A stretch of DNA of 64,000 nucleotides from Streptomyces sp. NBC_01197 (lineage in GTDB: Bacteria > Actinomycetota > Actinomycetes > Streptomycetales > Streptomycetaceae): contig NZ_CP108569.1 of assembly GCF_036010505.1 (NCBI RefSeq), positions 558,001-622,000 on the forward strand, in the 5' to 3' direction. Below, in pieces: positions 28,632 to 36,878 of the stretch. The translations under genes were made by a program, and so were the position numbers. How positions within the stretch are numbered: the first letter of the stretch is position 1; each line of letters opens with the position of its first letter. The notes under the pieces are model-generated. The model was not told the DNA's origin and did not search any database. It was given only the letters and a program-made list of their open reading frames with translations.

Positions 28632-29366
28632 ATGGGAAAGCTCGACGGCAAGGTCGCGGTCATCACCGGCGGCACCACCGGCATGGCGCTGTCCGGCGCG
28701 AAGCTGTTCGTCGCTGAGGGAGCGCACGTCTTCATCACCGGCCGCCGCCAGGACGCCCTGGACGAGGCCGTGAAGCAGATCGGCCGCAACGTCACCGGCG
28801 TCCAGGGCGACGCCGCCGACCTGGACGACCTGGACCGCCTGTACGACACCGTCAAGAGGGAGAAGGGAAGCCTCGACGTGCTGTGGGCCAGCGCGGGCGG
28901 GGGCGAGCCCGCCCCGCTCGGCGAGATCACCGAGGCCCAGTTCGACACCTGGTTCGGGCTCAATGCCCGCGGCACCCTGTTCACCGTCCAGAAGGCCCTC
29001 CCGCTCTTCAACGACGGCGGCTCCATCCTCATGACCGGCTCCAACGCCTCCCTCGGCGCCTTCCCCGGCTGGAGCGTCTACGCCGGCAGCAAGGCCGTCC
29101 AGCAGGCATGGGCCCGAATCTGGCTCAACGAGCTCAAGGACCGCCGCATCCGCGTCAACGTCCTGACCCCCGGCCAGGTCGCCACCGCCAAGCAGGAAGA
29201 ACTCTTCGACGAGGCCACCAGGCGCCAGTTCGAGTCACTCATCCCCCGCGGCCAGATGGGCCGCCCCGACGAAATCGCCACCGCCGCCCTCTTCCTCGCC
29301 TCCGACGACTCCAGCTACGTCAACGGCATGGAACTCGTCGCCGACGGCGGAACCACCGCCCTCTGA
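28632..29366 (+). CDS. SDR-family oxidoreductase
   Basis: A 244-residue classical SDR. It has the cofactor motif VAVITGGTTGMALSGAKLF (TGxxxGxG with a Met-Ala variation), GRR after beta-2 suggesting NADP preference, a Ser in LMTGSNAS and the catalytic pair in YAGSKAVQQ, and it ends with GMELVADGG. AGGGGA precedes; the second ATG (28632) has better spacing than the first (28626). The gene is the first of a pair with an F420/NADP reductase-like gene and is controlled by the divergent TetR. Substrate unknown. Confidence 0.9.
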   Translation: MGKLDGKVAVITGGTTGMALSGAKLFVAEGAHVFITGRRQDALDEAVKQIGRNVTGVQGDAADLDDLDRLYDTVKREKGSLDVLWASAGGGEPAPLGEITEAQFDTWFGLNARGTLFTVQKALPLFNDGGSILMTGSNASLGAFPGWSVYAGSKAVQQAWARIWLNELKDRRIRVNVLTPGQVATAKQEELFDEATRRQFESLIPRGQMGRPDEIATAALFLASDDSSYVNGMELVADGGTTAL

Positions 29367-29398
29367 ACCGAACAACCACATCCAGGACGGGACACCTC

Positions 29399-30022
29399 AT
29401 GAGCAGCATCAGCATCATCGGCACCGGGAATATGGCTCGCACCCTCGGCGCGCGAGCGGTAGCGGGCGGCAACACCGTCGAGATCATGGGCCGCGATCAG
29501 TCCAAGGCCGCCGACCTGGCCAAGACTCTCGGCGGCGGCGCCACGACGGGAGAGTGGGCCACCGCCCCGGCCGGGGACGTCGTCATCGTGGCTCTGCTGT
29601 ACGACGGTGTTGTGCCGGCAGTCGCCCAGTACGGAGACGCTCTCGCGGGCAAGGTCATCGTCGACATCAGCAACCCCTTCAATTCCACATTCGACGGGCT
29701 GGCCCACCGCGAGCAGACCTCGATCGCGCAGGAAGTCGCCAAGACGGCCCCGGCCAGCGCCAGCGTGGTGAAGGCGTTCAACACCGTCTTCCGCCATGTC
29801 CTGGAAAAGGGCCGGCCCGACGTCTTCCTCGCCGGCGACAATGCGCAGGCCAAGGCAAGTGTGGAGGCGTTCATCGAGAGCCTCGGGCTGCGCCCGCTGG
29901 ACGTCGGCGGCCTGACCATGGCGCACTGGCTGGAAGGAGCGGGCGTGGTCACGGTGGGCCTGGCCAATCACGGCGTGGGGAACCTGGACTTCGCCCTCAG
30001 CATCACCGAGCTTCCCGTCTGA
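29399..30022 (+). CDS. NADPH-dependent F420 reductase-like protein
   Basis: A 207-residue protein of the F420_oxidored family (Rossmann fold). It starts ISIIGTGNMARTLGARAVAG, with the NADP-binding glycine motif. Later motifs are KVIVDISNPFNSTFDG and SVVKAFNTVF, typical of FNO-like proteins that pass hydride between NADPH and F420 or act on small substrates. It lies 32 bp after the SDR stop and is probably co-transcribed. Whether it really uses F420 cannot be read from the sequence. Confidence 0.85.
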   Translation: MSSISIIGTGNMARTLGARAVAGGNTVEIMGRDQSKAADLAKTLGGGATTGEWATAPAGDVVIVALLYDGVVPAVAQYGDALAGKVIVDISNPFNSTFDGLAHREQTSIAQEVAKTAPASASVVKAFNTVFRHVLEKGRPDVFLAGDNAQAKASVEAFIESLGLRPLDVGGLTMAHWLEGAGVVTVGLANHGVGNLDFALSITELPV

Positions 30023-30056
30023 CCGGACGGTTGACGGAACACCGGAAGGACTCGGC

Positions 30057-30391
30057 ATGAAGCGATACCTCGACCCGGTGCTGCTGTGGACCGTCGCTGC
30101 GCGCGACGGCGACGAGCCGGGTGCGGCTGAATGCCAGCACTCTCAGCACCTTCTACTGGGAGCCACCGCACCTGGCCCCGCAGCGCGGACTGGCACCGGC
30201 GCGGGCGGATGCTCGATGACCCCCGTTCCTGCACCGGTGGTGGCCGGCCAACCCGGTTTCCTGAAGCGCTTGGCCGAGTCCGGCGTGTGGCGGGCAGTGG
30301 CTGAACGCCCTCCACACCTGCGAAGCCGAAGGACTCCACTGGCCGACGGCCCCGAGCAGGCCGCCGTCGGCCGGTCAAGCACCGCCTCCGC
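30057..30391 (+). other. Region after the reductase gene; possible small or degraded ORF
   Basis: An ATG at 30057 follows GGAAGGA and opens a frame (MKRYLDPVLLWTVAARDGDE) that runs to 30494, overlapping the convergent decarboxylase. After about 40 residues its composition looks non-coding, so it may be the start of a lost third gene of the operon. The terminator hairpin at 30341-30372 lies inside it, which argues against a full-length product. Confidence 0.3.
30341..30372. terminator. Bidirectional hairpin between the SDR operon and the decarboxylase gene
   Basis: GGCCGACGGC (30341-30350) and GCCGTCGGCC (30363-30372) form a perfect 10-bp stem with a 12-nt loop. It separates convergent units and lies 20 bp beyond the decarboxylase stop. 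Confidence 0.7.
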
Positions 30392-31870
30392 TCAGTCGGC
30401 GCCCACGTCGTGCACGGAGACGCGGATGGTCCCGAGATCGCTGTCCGCCGCATCGGGGATGAGCATTCCGGCGTCGACTCCCGTACGCAGATAGTCCACC
30501 ACGGCACGGTTGAGCCGCTCACCGGGAAGGGCAGCAGGGATGCCGGGGGGATAGGGGGTGAGCATTTCGGCGCAGACCCGGCCGACCGCTTCGTCAGCGG
30601 GGACCTGTTCGACGTCGCCGAAGAAGGCGTCTCGCGGAAGCGTTGCCTGTTCGAGGCGGAGGCTTCCCGGGTCAGGGATGCGGATGTCCGGGGCCGGCCG
30701 CAGTTGGCCGACATGGGCCACGAGGTCGCGCAGGCCGTCCAGCAGTCGTGTCGTAGTCGTTTCGTCGTCGGCATGGGTGAGCTGGGCGTTGATACGGCGG
30801 TGGTCGGACGTGTGCAGGTTGATGCGGTGATGGCGGCGCATCCAGTCAGCGGCGTCGTAACCGCTGAACCCGAGCTCATGCAGGTCGATGAAGACCTGGA
30901 GGGGGTCCAGGTCGAAGGCACGTCCTGGACCGCAGAAGTCGGCGCGGTCGTTGACGTGCAGCCCCTCGATGGCTTCGACGGCCTTCCGTACATCGTGGGC
31001 TGTTGAGAGCGCGCCCCCCATCAGCTCGGTACCTTGTTCCACCATCTGACGGCGCCACCCGTCCATGGCCGCGTAGACGAGGACCGAGGGACTGGTGGTG
31101 CCCAGCAGGTCGGCGCGGGAGGCCAGCGTGTCCGCGGTCACCAGGTCGCCTTGCAGGTGAAAGACCGACCCCTGTTCGAGGCCGGAACCCATCTTGTGGA
31201 CCGATGTCACACACACGTCCGCGCCGGCGTCCATGGCCCAGGTGGGCAGGTCGGGGTGGAAGGGCAGGTGGGCACCCCACGCTTCGTCCACGATCAGCGG
31301 CACCCCCCGTGCGTGGCAGAGCGCGGCGACGGCTCCGATGTCGGCGCAGGTGCCGTAGGGCGTAGGGCTGGTGACCAGGGCGCCGCGCGCGTCCGGGTGT
31401 TCGTCGAGCGCAGCCTGGTAGGCCTCGGGGCCGGGCGGATGAGCGAGGCGAAGGTCGGCGTCCCACCGTGGTTCGACCCACACCGGGCGGATGCCCGCGA
31501 GAATCAGGCCGGACACCACCGATTTGTGCGCGTCCCGCCCCACCAGCAGCTTCTCGTGCGGGCCGGCGACGGACAGCATGGCTGCCTTCACCGAGAGGGA
31601 ACTGCCGCAGGTGGAGAAGAAGGTGTGTTTGGCGCTCACCGCGTCAGCCATCAGCTCTTCGGCCCGTTGCAGGACGCCCTGGGACATGGTCCGGTCGTCC
31701 ATACCGGCCAACGCGAGCATGTCCGCGCCGAAGAGGGAATCCCCAAGCACGGCTCGTACCCGTGGATCGGCGCCGCGCCCCTGCTTGTGGCCGGGCGGTG
31801 TGAACGGCAGCTGTCGCTGAGCCTGGTACGCCGTCAGAGCGTCGAGTACCGGCGCTTGCGAATGGTCCAT
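30392..31870 (-). CDS. PLP-dependent Orn/Lys/Arg decarboxylase family enzyme
   Basis: A 492-residue fold-type I PLP enzyme of the ornithine/lysine/arginine decarboxylase family (the shorter, Gram-positive SpeA-like type). The ATG at 31870 follows GGGAGG; an upstream ATG at 31987 lacks a site. Motifs: PFTPPGHKQGRG, HTFFSTCGSSLSVKAAML, GVPLIVDEAWGAHLPFH (Asp binds the pyridine nitrogen), and SVHKMGSGLEQGS with the Schiff-base Lys. It would make a diamine or agmatine; which substrate is not readable here. It stands alone. Confidence 0.9.
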   Translation of the reverse strand: MDHSQAPVLDALTAYQAQRQLPFTPPGHKQGRGADPRVRAVLGDSLFGADMLALAGMDDRTMSQGVLQRAEELMADAVSAKHTFFSTCGSSLSVKAAMLSVAGPHEKLLVGRDAHKSVVSGLILAGIRPVWVEPRWDADLRLAHPPGPEAYQAALDEHPDARGALVTSPTPYGTCADIGAVAALCHARGVPLIVDEAWGAHLPFHPDLPTWAMDAGADVCVTSVHKMGSGLEQGSVFHLQGDLVTADTLASRADLLGTTSPSVLVYAAMDGWRRQMVEQGTELMGGALSTAHDVRKAVEAIEGLHVNDRADFCGPGRAFDLDPLQVFIDLHELGFSGYDAADWMRRHHRINLHTSDHRRINAQLTHADDETTTTRLLDGLRDLVAHVGQLRPAPDIRIPDPGSLRLEQATLPRDAFFGDVEQVPADEAVGRVCAEMLTPYPPGIPAALPGERLNRAVVDYLRTGVDAGMLIPDAADSDLGTIRVSVHDVGAD

Positions 31871-32128
31871 CGTGTGGCCTCCCGGGGCAAGTGCGCGAAA
31901 GGATGGCGCGGAATGAGCTGCCCTGCGCTTCGAGGTTCGTTCTGTCTGCTGGGACGAATTGCCCCCGGATGAACGGCCCATTCGCATTCTCTCGATCGGG
32001 ATTGTTCCCCGGTACGCGAACTGCCCTGTTCCGGTGCGCTGAGTTGCACGGGAACAGGGTGTTTGTGGTCAAGGCCGGGGGTTCCCGGCCCGAGGAGCGT
32101 CCGGTCCACCAGTGAGGGGAAAGCCAAC
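31871..32128. other. Upstream region of the decarboxylase gene, no gene seen
   Basis: No ORF here has a ribosome site or a recognisable family. The region must contain the decarboxylase promoter; I could not identify a convincing -10/-35 pair or operator. Confidence 0.5.
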
Positions 32129-32151
32129 GGGCCCGGCGGCCCGCCGGGCCC
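32129..32151 (-). terminator. Hairpin after the CBM48-like gene
   Basis: GGGCCCGGCGG and CCGCCGGGCCC are perfect 11-bp inverted arms around one base, 8 bp past the stop of the CBM48-like gene. Folding would open the centre into a small loop. Confidence 0.7.
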
Positions 32152-32159
32152 TTGAGCCG

Positions 32160-32435
32160 TCAGGTGTGCAGGATGCTGTTCTGCCCGTCGTGACCGTCAG
32201 CGTGTGCCTCGTCGAACCAGTAGTCTCCGGCAGCGAGGTAGCGGAAACCGTAGTGCCGTTCACCGGGGAGTGTGACGCTGACCGCACGTGTTCCGTCTGC
32301 CCGTTCGGTGAACGGGTGGACCCCGGGCTTCCAGTCGTTGAAGTCACCGACCACACTGACCTGACCGGTGGGCTGATCGGCCGGAAGGACGAAGGTGATC
32401 TCCCTCTTGTCCTTACGGCGGGAACGCTCCAGCAT
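32160..32435 (-). CDS. Small CBM48/isoamylase-N-like domain protein
   Basis: A 91-residue stand-alone carbohydrate-binding-like domain. It begins MLERSRRKDKREITFVLPA and carries the family core VSVVGDFNDWKPGVHPF, then RYLAAGDYWFDE, matching the glycogen-binding domain of AMPK-beta and branching enzymes. No catalytic domain is attached. An in-frame ATG at 32459 is an alternative start. A role in glycogen or maltodextrin binding is likely by family; nothing nearby confirms it. Confidence 0.82.
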   Translation of the reverse strand: MLERSRRKDKREITFVLPADQPTGQVSVVGDFNDWKPGVHPFTERADGTRAVSVTLPGERHYGFRYLAAGDYWFDEAHADGHDGQNSILHT

Positions 32436-32765
32436 GACGACACCTTTCTCCGGGGACATCAACGTCGAAGTGAGCGTCCCAGACCCGTTGGGCCCCGGCG
32501 CGCCCCGCTGCGCCAACCGTGCGGCCCTCTCACTCGGACAGCGCCCCGGACATCGTCCAGTCCTCCTCGTCCTGCCTCTGGCGGGCCTGGCGGCCTTCCA
32601 TGTCGTCACCATGGGCGCCACGCCCGGAGCACGGTCGCCGCGGCCAGGAAGGAACTGAGCGCCGGGCCCGGAAGCCACTCGGGCGCGGACAGTATTGGCT
32701 CGGCAACGGCTCACTTCCGCCTGTCCGTACCGCGGAGGGTCAAACTGTTCCGCACGCCCGGGCCT
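32436..32765. other. Gap between the CBM48-like and CocE genes, no gene seen
   Basis: The open frames here have no ribosome sites and read as GC-biased noise. The region holds the CBM48-like gene's promoter; no operator was recognised. Confidence 0.5.
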
Positions 32766-32807
32766 GCGGGGGCGGTCCGGGCGTGTGGCCACGCCGGACC
32801 GCCCCGC
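32766..32807 (-). terminator. Long hairpin after the CocE hydrolase gene
   Basis: GCGGGGGCGGTCCGGGCGTG and the downstream CACGCCGGACCGCCCCGC pair with two small bulges around TGGC, giving a stem of about 18 bp. It lies 56 bp past the hydrolase stop. Confidence 0.75.
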
Positions 32808-32862
32808 GGAGGGCCCGTCAGTCGCTGATCACGTACGGCCGGGTACGGGTGAACAAGCAGGA

Positions 32863-34911
32863 CTACAGATAGTCGCGGGCCACTTTCTCGTTCCAGCTCC
32901 GGGAGAACACCCGCCGGTCGTTCTCGAAGCCGTCCAGGGTGGCATCCACGAAGAACTCCTCCTCGCTGCACCGCAACACGGTGCGGGTCTCCACCCGGAC
33001 GTCCCACTCGTCGCGCTTGAAGCGCATGGTCCACGTCGACTCGCCGCTGGCGGAGGTGAAGTCGTCGGCGGTGGAGGTGTAGCGCTCGTAGGCGCGGCGG
33101 CCCACGTCGAGGCCGGTCTCCTCGAAGTGGACCATGCCACGGTCCTTAAGGATCTCCAGCTCATTCCGGTAGCCGATGAGGTCGCGCTTGACCTCCCAGC
33201 GTTCCTCGGGAGGCGTCAACTGGGTACTCGCGAGGGGCAGTGCACCCTCCGGCTCCTGGAAAGGACGCTGCGGCAACCGGTCGGGTTCCGTGGTGGGACG
33301 CACCGGCAGCGTCAGCGTGCTGGAGCCCTGGTACACACTCAGCCGGACCGGCTTGGGCGGCGGCCAGGCAAGTGGCCAGTACGACGTCGAAAGGGAGAGC
33401 CGGATGCGATGACCCGGTGGAAAAGCCTGAGCCACCCCGTTGAGCTGGAAGGTGGCCCGGTAGCGCCGACCGGGTTCCAGCGGCTTCGGCTCGTCCGCAC
33501 CGGAGCAGTGGGTGAGATTGAGCAGACCATAGGTGACACGGGTGGCGCTGCCGTCGGGGGCCACATCGGACAGCCGCGCCGCGACCATCGCGATGGGCTC
33601 GCTGGCCGTGAGGTCCAGTTCGACGGTCGGCGCACCGAGGATCTCCACGCGCTCGGTGAGCTGGTCGGTGTTGAACACCAGCGAGCCGCCGTCCTCCTCA
33701 CGCTGGTCGTACGGCAGGTCGGGGGGCGCGTTGTACGACGCCCACTTGCCGGCGAACTGCCCTACGGACAGCGGCGACTGCACGGTCATCGCGTCGTGGT
33801 CCGCAGCAGATTCCGCTTCGGGCTCCGAGGTCCCGGCAGGGCCGAGGATGCGGTGCCGCACCAGCGGACAGGACACGGACTCGATGCGCTCCGAAGGCCA
33901 GGTGTCCTCGCCGACCCAGCGGCCCGGTCGTGCCTCGTAGGAGGTGGACGGGGGCACGCTGTCCTGCATCCAGGTACGCAGCATGGGGCCGTCCATGACT
34001 CCGTTGTCGATGCCCTTGAGCCAGTGGTCCCACCAGCGCACGACCTCCTGGAGGTAGCCGATGGCGGGGCCGGGCTCGCCCAGGTGCGGGAACTTGTGCG
34101 ACCAGGGCCCGATGAGGCCCTTGCGCGGAACGTCCAGATTGCCGAGCAGCCGGGTGACCGCGTTGGAGTAGCCGTCCGCCCAGCCACTGGACGCCAGAAC
34201 GGGGCAACGCACGCCCTGGTAGTCGTCACAGACGGACGCATGGCGCCAGTAGTCGTCCCGGCGCTGGTGGCGCAGCCATTCCAGCACCCAGGGGCGGGTG
34301 TTCTCCAGCCGCTCGTGCCACATCTCCCGCCAGCGGTCGCCCACCAGGGCCGGGTCCGGCGGGAGCGTGGCATAGGCGAACATGGTGCCTGCCTCGGCCA
34401 GGTTGTCCGAGAGCAGCGCGCCTCCCATGTAGTGCATGTCGTCGGCGTAGCGGTCGTCGGTGAAGGAGGCGATGACGATGGCACGCAGGCTCGGCGGCTG
34501 CCGGGCGGCGACCTGAAGGGCGGCGAAGGCGCCCCAGGAGAGGCCCATCATGCCGGTGTTGCCGTCGCACCAGGGCTGCTCGGCCAGCCAGGCGAGGACT
34601 TCCTCCGCGTCGGCCTGCTCCTGCTCCAGGTACTCGTCCTTCAGCACCCCTTCCGAATCTCCGGTGCCGCGCAGATCGACGCGGACGCAGGCGTAGCCGT
34701 GCCCGGCGATGTACGGGTGGTGGATCGAGTCGCGCACGGACGTCAGGTCGCGCTTCCGGTAAGGGATGTACTCAAGCACCGCCGGCACCGGGGTCCGGTC
34801 CGAGTCCGTCGGGCGCCAGATGCGCGCCGACAGCTGGATCCCGTCGGACATGGTGATCGCGACGTGTTCTTCCGCCTTTGTCGCATGGGGCAGATTGCTC
34901 ACATAACGCAT
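32863..34911 (-). CDS. CocE/NonD-family hydrolase (X-Pro dipeptidyl-peptidase S15 fold)
   Basis: A 682-residue alpha/beta hydrolase of the cocaine-esterase / peptidase S15 family. The N-terminal hydrolase domain shows HVAITMSDGIQLSARIWRP, the nucleophile elbow GMMGLSWGAFAAL, a probable acid in SSGWADGYSNAV and the His in IGPWSHKFPHLG. The C-terminal jelly-roll domain covers about residues 370-600 (PGHRIRLSLSTSYWPLAWP). A last segment of about 80 residues (MVHFEETGLDVG onward) is an extension. I took ATG 34911 over 34962 because relatives start near MRYVSNLP; AAAGGA lies 12 nt before it. It is the second gene after the ATP-grasp gene and probably co-transcribed. Confidence 0.85.
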   Translation of the reverse strand: MRYVSNLPHATKAEEHVAITMSDGIQLSARIWRPTDSDRTPVPAVLEYIPYRKRDLTSVRDSIHHPYIAGHGYACVRVDLRGTGDSEGVLKDEYLEQEQADAEEVLAWLAEQPWCDGNTGMMGLSWGAFAALQVAARQPPSLRAIVIASFTDDRYADDMHYMGGALLSDNLAEAGTMFAYATLPPDPALVGDRWREMWHERLENTRPWVLEWLRHQRRDDYWRHASVCDDYQGVRCPVLASSGWADGYSNAVTRLLGNLDVPRKGLIGPWSHKFPHLGEPGPAIGYLQEVVRWWDHWLKGIDNGVMDGPMLRTWMQDSVPPSTSYEARPGRWVGEDTWPSERIESVSCPLVRHRILGPAGTSEPEAESAADHDAMTVQSPLSVGQFAGKWASYNAPPDLPYDQREEDGGSLVFNTDQLTERVEILGAPTVELDLTASEPIAMVAARLSDVAPDGSATRVTYGLLNLTHCSGADEPKPLEPGRRYRATFQLNGVAQAFPPGHRIRLSLSTSYWPLAWPPPKPVRLSVYQGSSTLTLPVRPTTEPDRLPQRPFQEPEGALPLASTQLTPPEERWEVKRDLIGYRNELEILKDRGMVHFEETGLDVGRRAYERYTSTADDFTSASGESTWTMRFKRDEWDVRVETRTVLRCSEEEFFVDATLDGFENDRRVFSRSWNEKVARDYL

Positions 34912-34993
34912 TCGGCCGGTCGTTCCTTTCGTGCGAGGCAGTACAGCAGACGTCCCCGGCATGGCGGTGCGGCGCGCGGCGCGCGGAGGGAGT

Positions 34994-36301
34994 TCAAGGG
35001 TTCTTCACCTCGCGCCCACCGGGCGTGGTCTCGACGAAACTGAGGTTCAGGGCCGCCACGCAGCGGTCGTACTTCTCTCGCAGCTCCTGCTCACTGTCCC
35101 CGCCCGTGAAGATATGGGCGAGCTCAAAGCTGTAGCTGTCCTGCTCAGGCATACGTGACAGCCGCCGCCCCTCCTCGGGCACCGCTTCCACCCGCACGCC
35201 GGGAATCTCGCGTTCTATGCGCTCGATGTCCTCATGGGTGGGCGCGCGGTGCACCGTGCCGTCGGCGAACCACCGGTAGTACCACTTGGCGGCGGTCCGG
35301 TAGGGGCCGGCGCCACGGGGCAGGCTGGGGTCCTTGCCCAGAGCGAGACTGACCATGCAGTGGTGATTGGGTACGCCGTCGACGTAGTTGAACAGCTCCG
35401 CGTGGGACTGCGAATGGCGCGGGTTGATCTCCAGGAGGTTGATCTCGTCGTTCCGCGGGTCGTAGAAGTACTCGATGCTGAAGGTCGCGGAGTCCATACC
35501 GATCTGCCGCATCACCCGCTCGGACACGTCGTGCAGCCGGCGCACGACCGGCTGGGGCAGCGTGGAGGGGTACTGATGCCGCAGGAAGGACGAGCTGTCC
35601 GGGTAGTTGATGGAGTCCAGTACGCCGTACACGGTGACTTCACCGTTGCGGACGTATCCCTCCACCGCGACCTGGATGCCCGACAGCGCTTCCTCCGCGA
35701 GGCACACCTCCCCACCGACTCCCGCCATCTCCGCCGGCAGCTCCAGCCGGTCGAGGACGGACTGGAAGGGCCCTCCGACGCGGCTGATGCCCTCACGGAT
35801 CTCGGCGACGGCCGCCCGGAACTCCTCCTCGTTCTTCACCCCGAAGGCCAGTTCCGATGAGTACGACAGGGCGGGCTTGAGCCACATCGGGAACCGCACG
35901 CCGTCGGGCGGTTCCGGGTGCTCCGCATCCAGGTCCACCCGGCCGAAACGCGGGTGCTCGTCGATGACCTTCGCCTGTTCCAGCCGGCTCCAGTACTTGT
36001 GCTCGCACTTGACGACGGACTCCAGACTGGTGCTGGTGGTTCCGTAGCGCTCGCTCAGGATCGGCACCAGGGTGCTGACGGGAAAGTCCCAGTAGCCCAC
36101 GATCGCGTCGATGCTCCCGTCGAAGGCATCCAGCTGCCGCTGCGCCTTCTCCAGCAGCGCGGCCACCGACACCTCTCCCACCTGGAGTTCCTCGATGGTG
36201 AGAAGCTGATGGAACTCATAGTCCTGAGCGTCAGGAATCGCCTTCAGGCTGGGCAGGTTCGGCTCGTTCAGGCCGATCACAAAGACGTTCTTCCTAGGCA
36301 C
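34994..36301 (-). CDS. ATP-grasp domain ligase
   Basis: A 435-residue ATP-grasp protein that would activate a carboxylate as an acyl-phosphate and join it to an amine. The GTG at 36301 follows AGGAGG. The N-terminal lobe (NVFVIGLNEPNLPSLK) resembles carbamoyl-phosphate/BL00235-type ligases. The ATP-binding core has FPMWLKPALSYSSELAFGV and CLAEEALSGIQVAVEGYV, and the metal site is in NLLEINPRHSQSHAELF. Substrates cannot be told. It is followed by a CocE/S15 hydrolase (82 bp to its ATG) and preceded by a strong sigma-B-like promoter. Confidence 0.85.
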   Translation of the reverse strand: MPRKNVFVIGLNEPNLPSLKAIPDAQDYEFHQLLTIEELQVGEVSVAALLEKAQRQLDAFDGSIDAIVGYWDFPVSTLVPILSERYGTTSTSLESVVKCEHKYWSRLEQAKVIDEHPRFGRVDLDAEHPEPPDGVRFPMWLKPALSYSSELAFGVKNEEEFRAAVAEIREGISRVGGPFQSVLDRLELPAEMAGVGGEVCLAEEALSGIQVAVEGYVRNGEVTVYGVLDSINYPDSSSFLRHQYPSTLPQPVVRRLHDVSERVMRQIGMDSATFSIEYFYDPRNDEINLLEINPRHSQSHAELFNYVDGVPNHHCMVSLALGKDPSLPRGAGPYRTAAKWYYRWFADGTVHRAPTHEDIERIEREIPGVRVEAVPEEGRRLSRMPEQDSYSFELAHIFTGGDSEQELREKYDRCVAALNLSFVETTPGGREVKNP

Positions 36302-36332
36302 GGGTCCTCCTGTCGTCGTCTGGCAGACTCAG

Positions 36333-36357
36333 GTACCCGCTCATCGGACGAGCAGTC
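36333..36357 (-). promoter_or_regulatory. Sigma-B-like promoter of the ATP-grasp/CocE operon
   Basis: On the minus strand, GACT (36357-36354) is followed after 15 nt by GGGTAC (36338-36333). This fits the Streptomyces coelicolor sigma-B consensus GNNT-N14-16-GGGTAC/T, as I recall it. The operon start codon lies about 30 bp downstream. Confidence 0.65.
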
Positions 36358-36429
36358 ACGTGGCGTCCGGGACCGGCGCCTGCCATCGGGAGGGATCCGC
36401 TCCTCACCGCGGTGACCGTCCGTGTGCGT

Positions 36430-36696
36430 TCAGCCGGGCCAGGTCCCGGTCAGCCGGTTCATGGTGCTGGCGCCACCGCGGTCGACCGCTGCTTTGACGC
36501 CGGCGAAGATCGCGCCTTGCAGCGCGGCCGCGAGCAGGACCTCTCGCCAGCTGCGCTCCGGGTCGGTGGCGTCAGGAGCGTCCTCGTCATGCCCGACGAC
36601 TTTCCAGACCTGCTTGAACACGGCGCCCGCAAGCACCCCGCTGACTGCGCCGAGGGCCATCCCGAGGGGCTTGTAGACCAGCTTGGACGAGTTCAT
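36430..36696 (-). CDS. DUF4235 small membrane protein
   Basis: An 88-residue protein. The ATG at 36696 has AGGAGG 5 nt upstream. It starts MNSSKLVYKPLGMALGAVSG and has two hydrophobic segments (LGMALGAVSGVLAGAVF and LLAAALQGAIFAGVKAAV) with a charged loop between them, ending in GG..STMNRLTGTWPG. This is the DUF4235 pattern, common in actinobacteria and often near stress genes; its function is unknown. A further upstream GTG (GTGGCGCCGACC) also has an AGGAG but gives an untypical N terminus. Confidence 0.88.
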   Translation of the reverse strand: MNSSKLVYKPLGMALGAVSGVLAGAVFKQVWKVVGHDEDAPDATDPERSWREVLLAAALQGAIFAGVKAAVDRGGASTMNRLTGTWPG

Positions 36697-36878
36697 CGGT
36701 ACCTCCTGCTGCGCCGGATGAGAAGGCCGGATGAGAAGAACGTGTGCGACGCCGGCCTGCGTGGCACGCTTCCTTTTCCGGGTCGGCGCCACGTGCTTAT
36801 CTCCTGCGAACCACCACACAAAAATTCGCAAAACGGTACGAAATACAAGGATTGCATATCTCGTGGCAGCGGGCTGGG

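Noticed and set aside
32695..35043. 782-codon plus-strand frame opposite the CocE hydrolase gene
   Set aside because: Antisense shadow; the CocE protein has a full serine triad.
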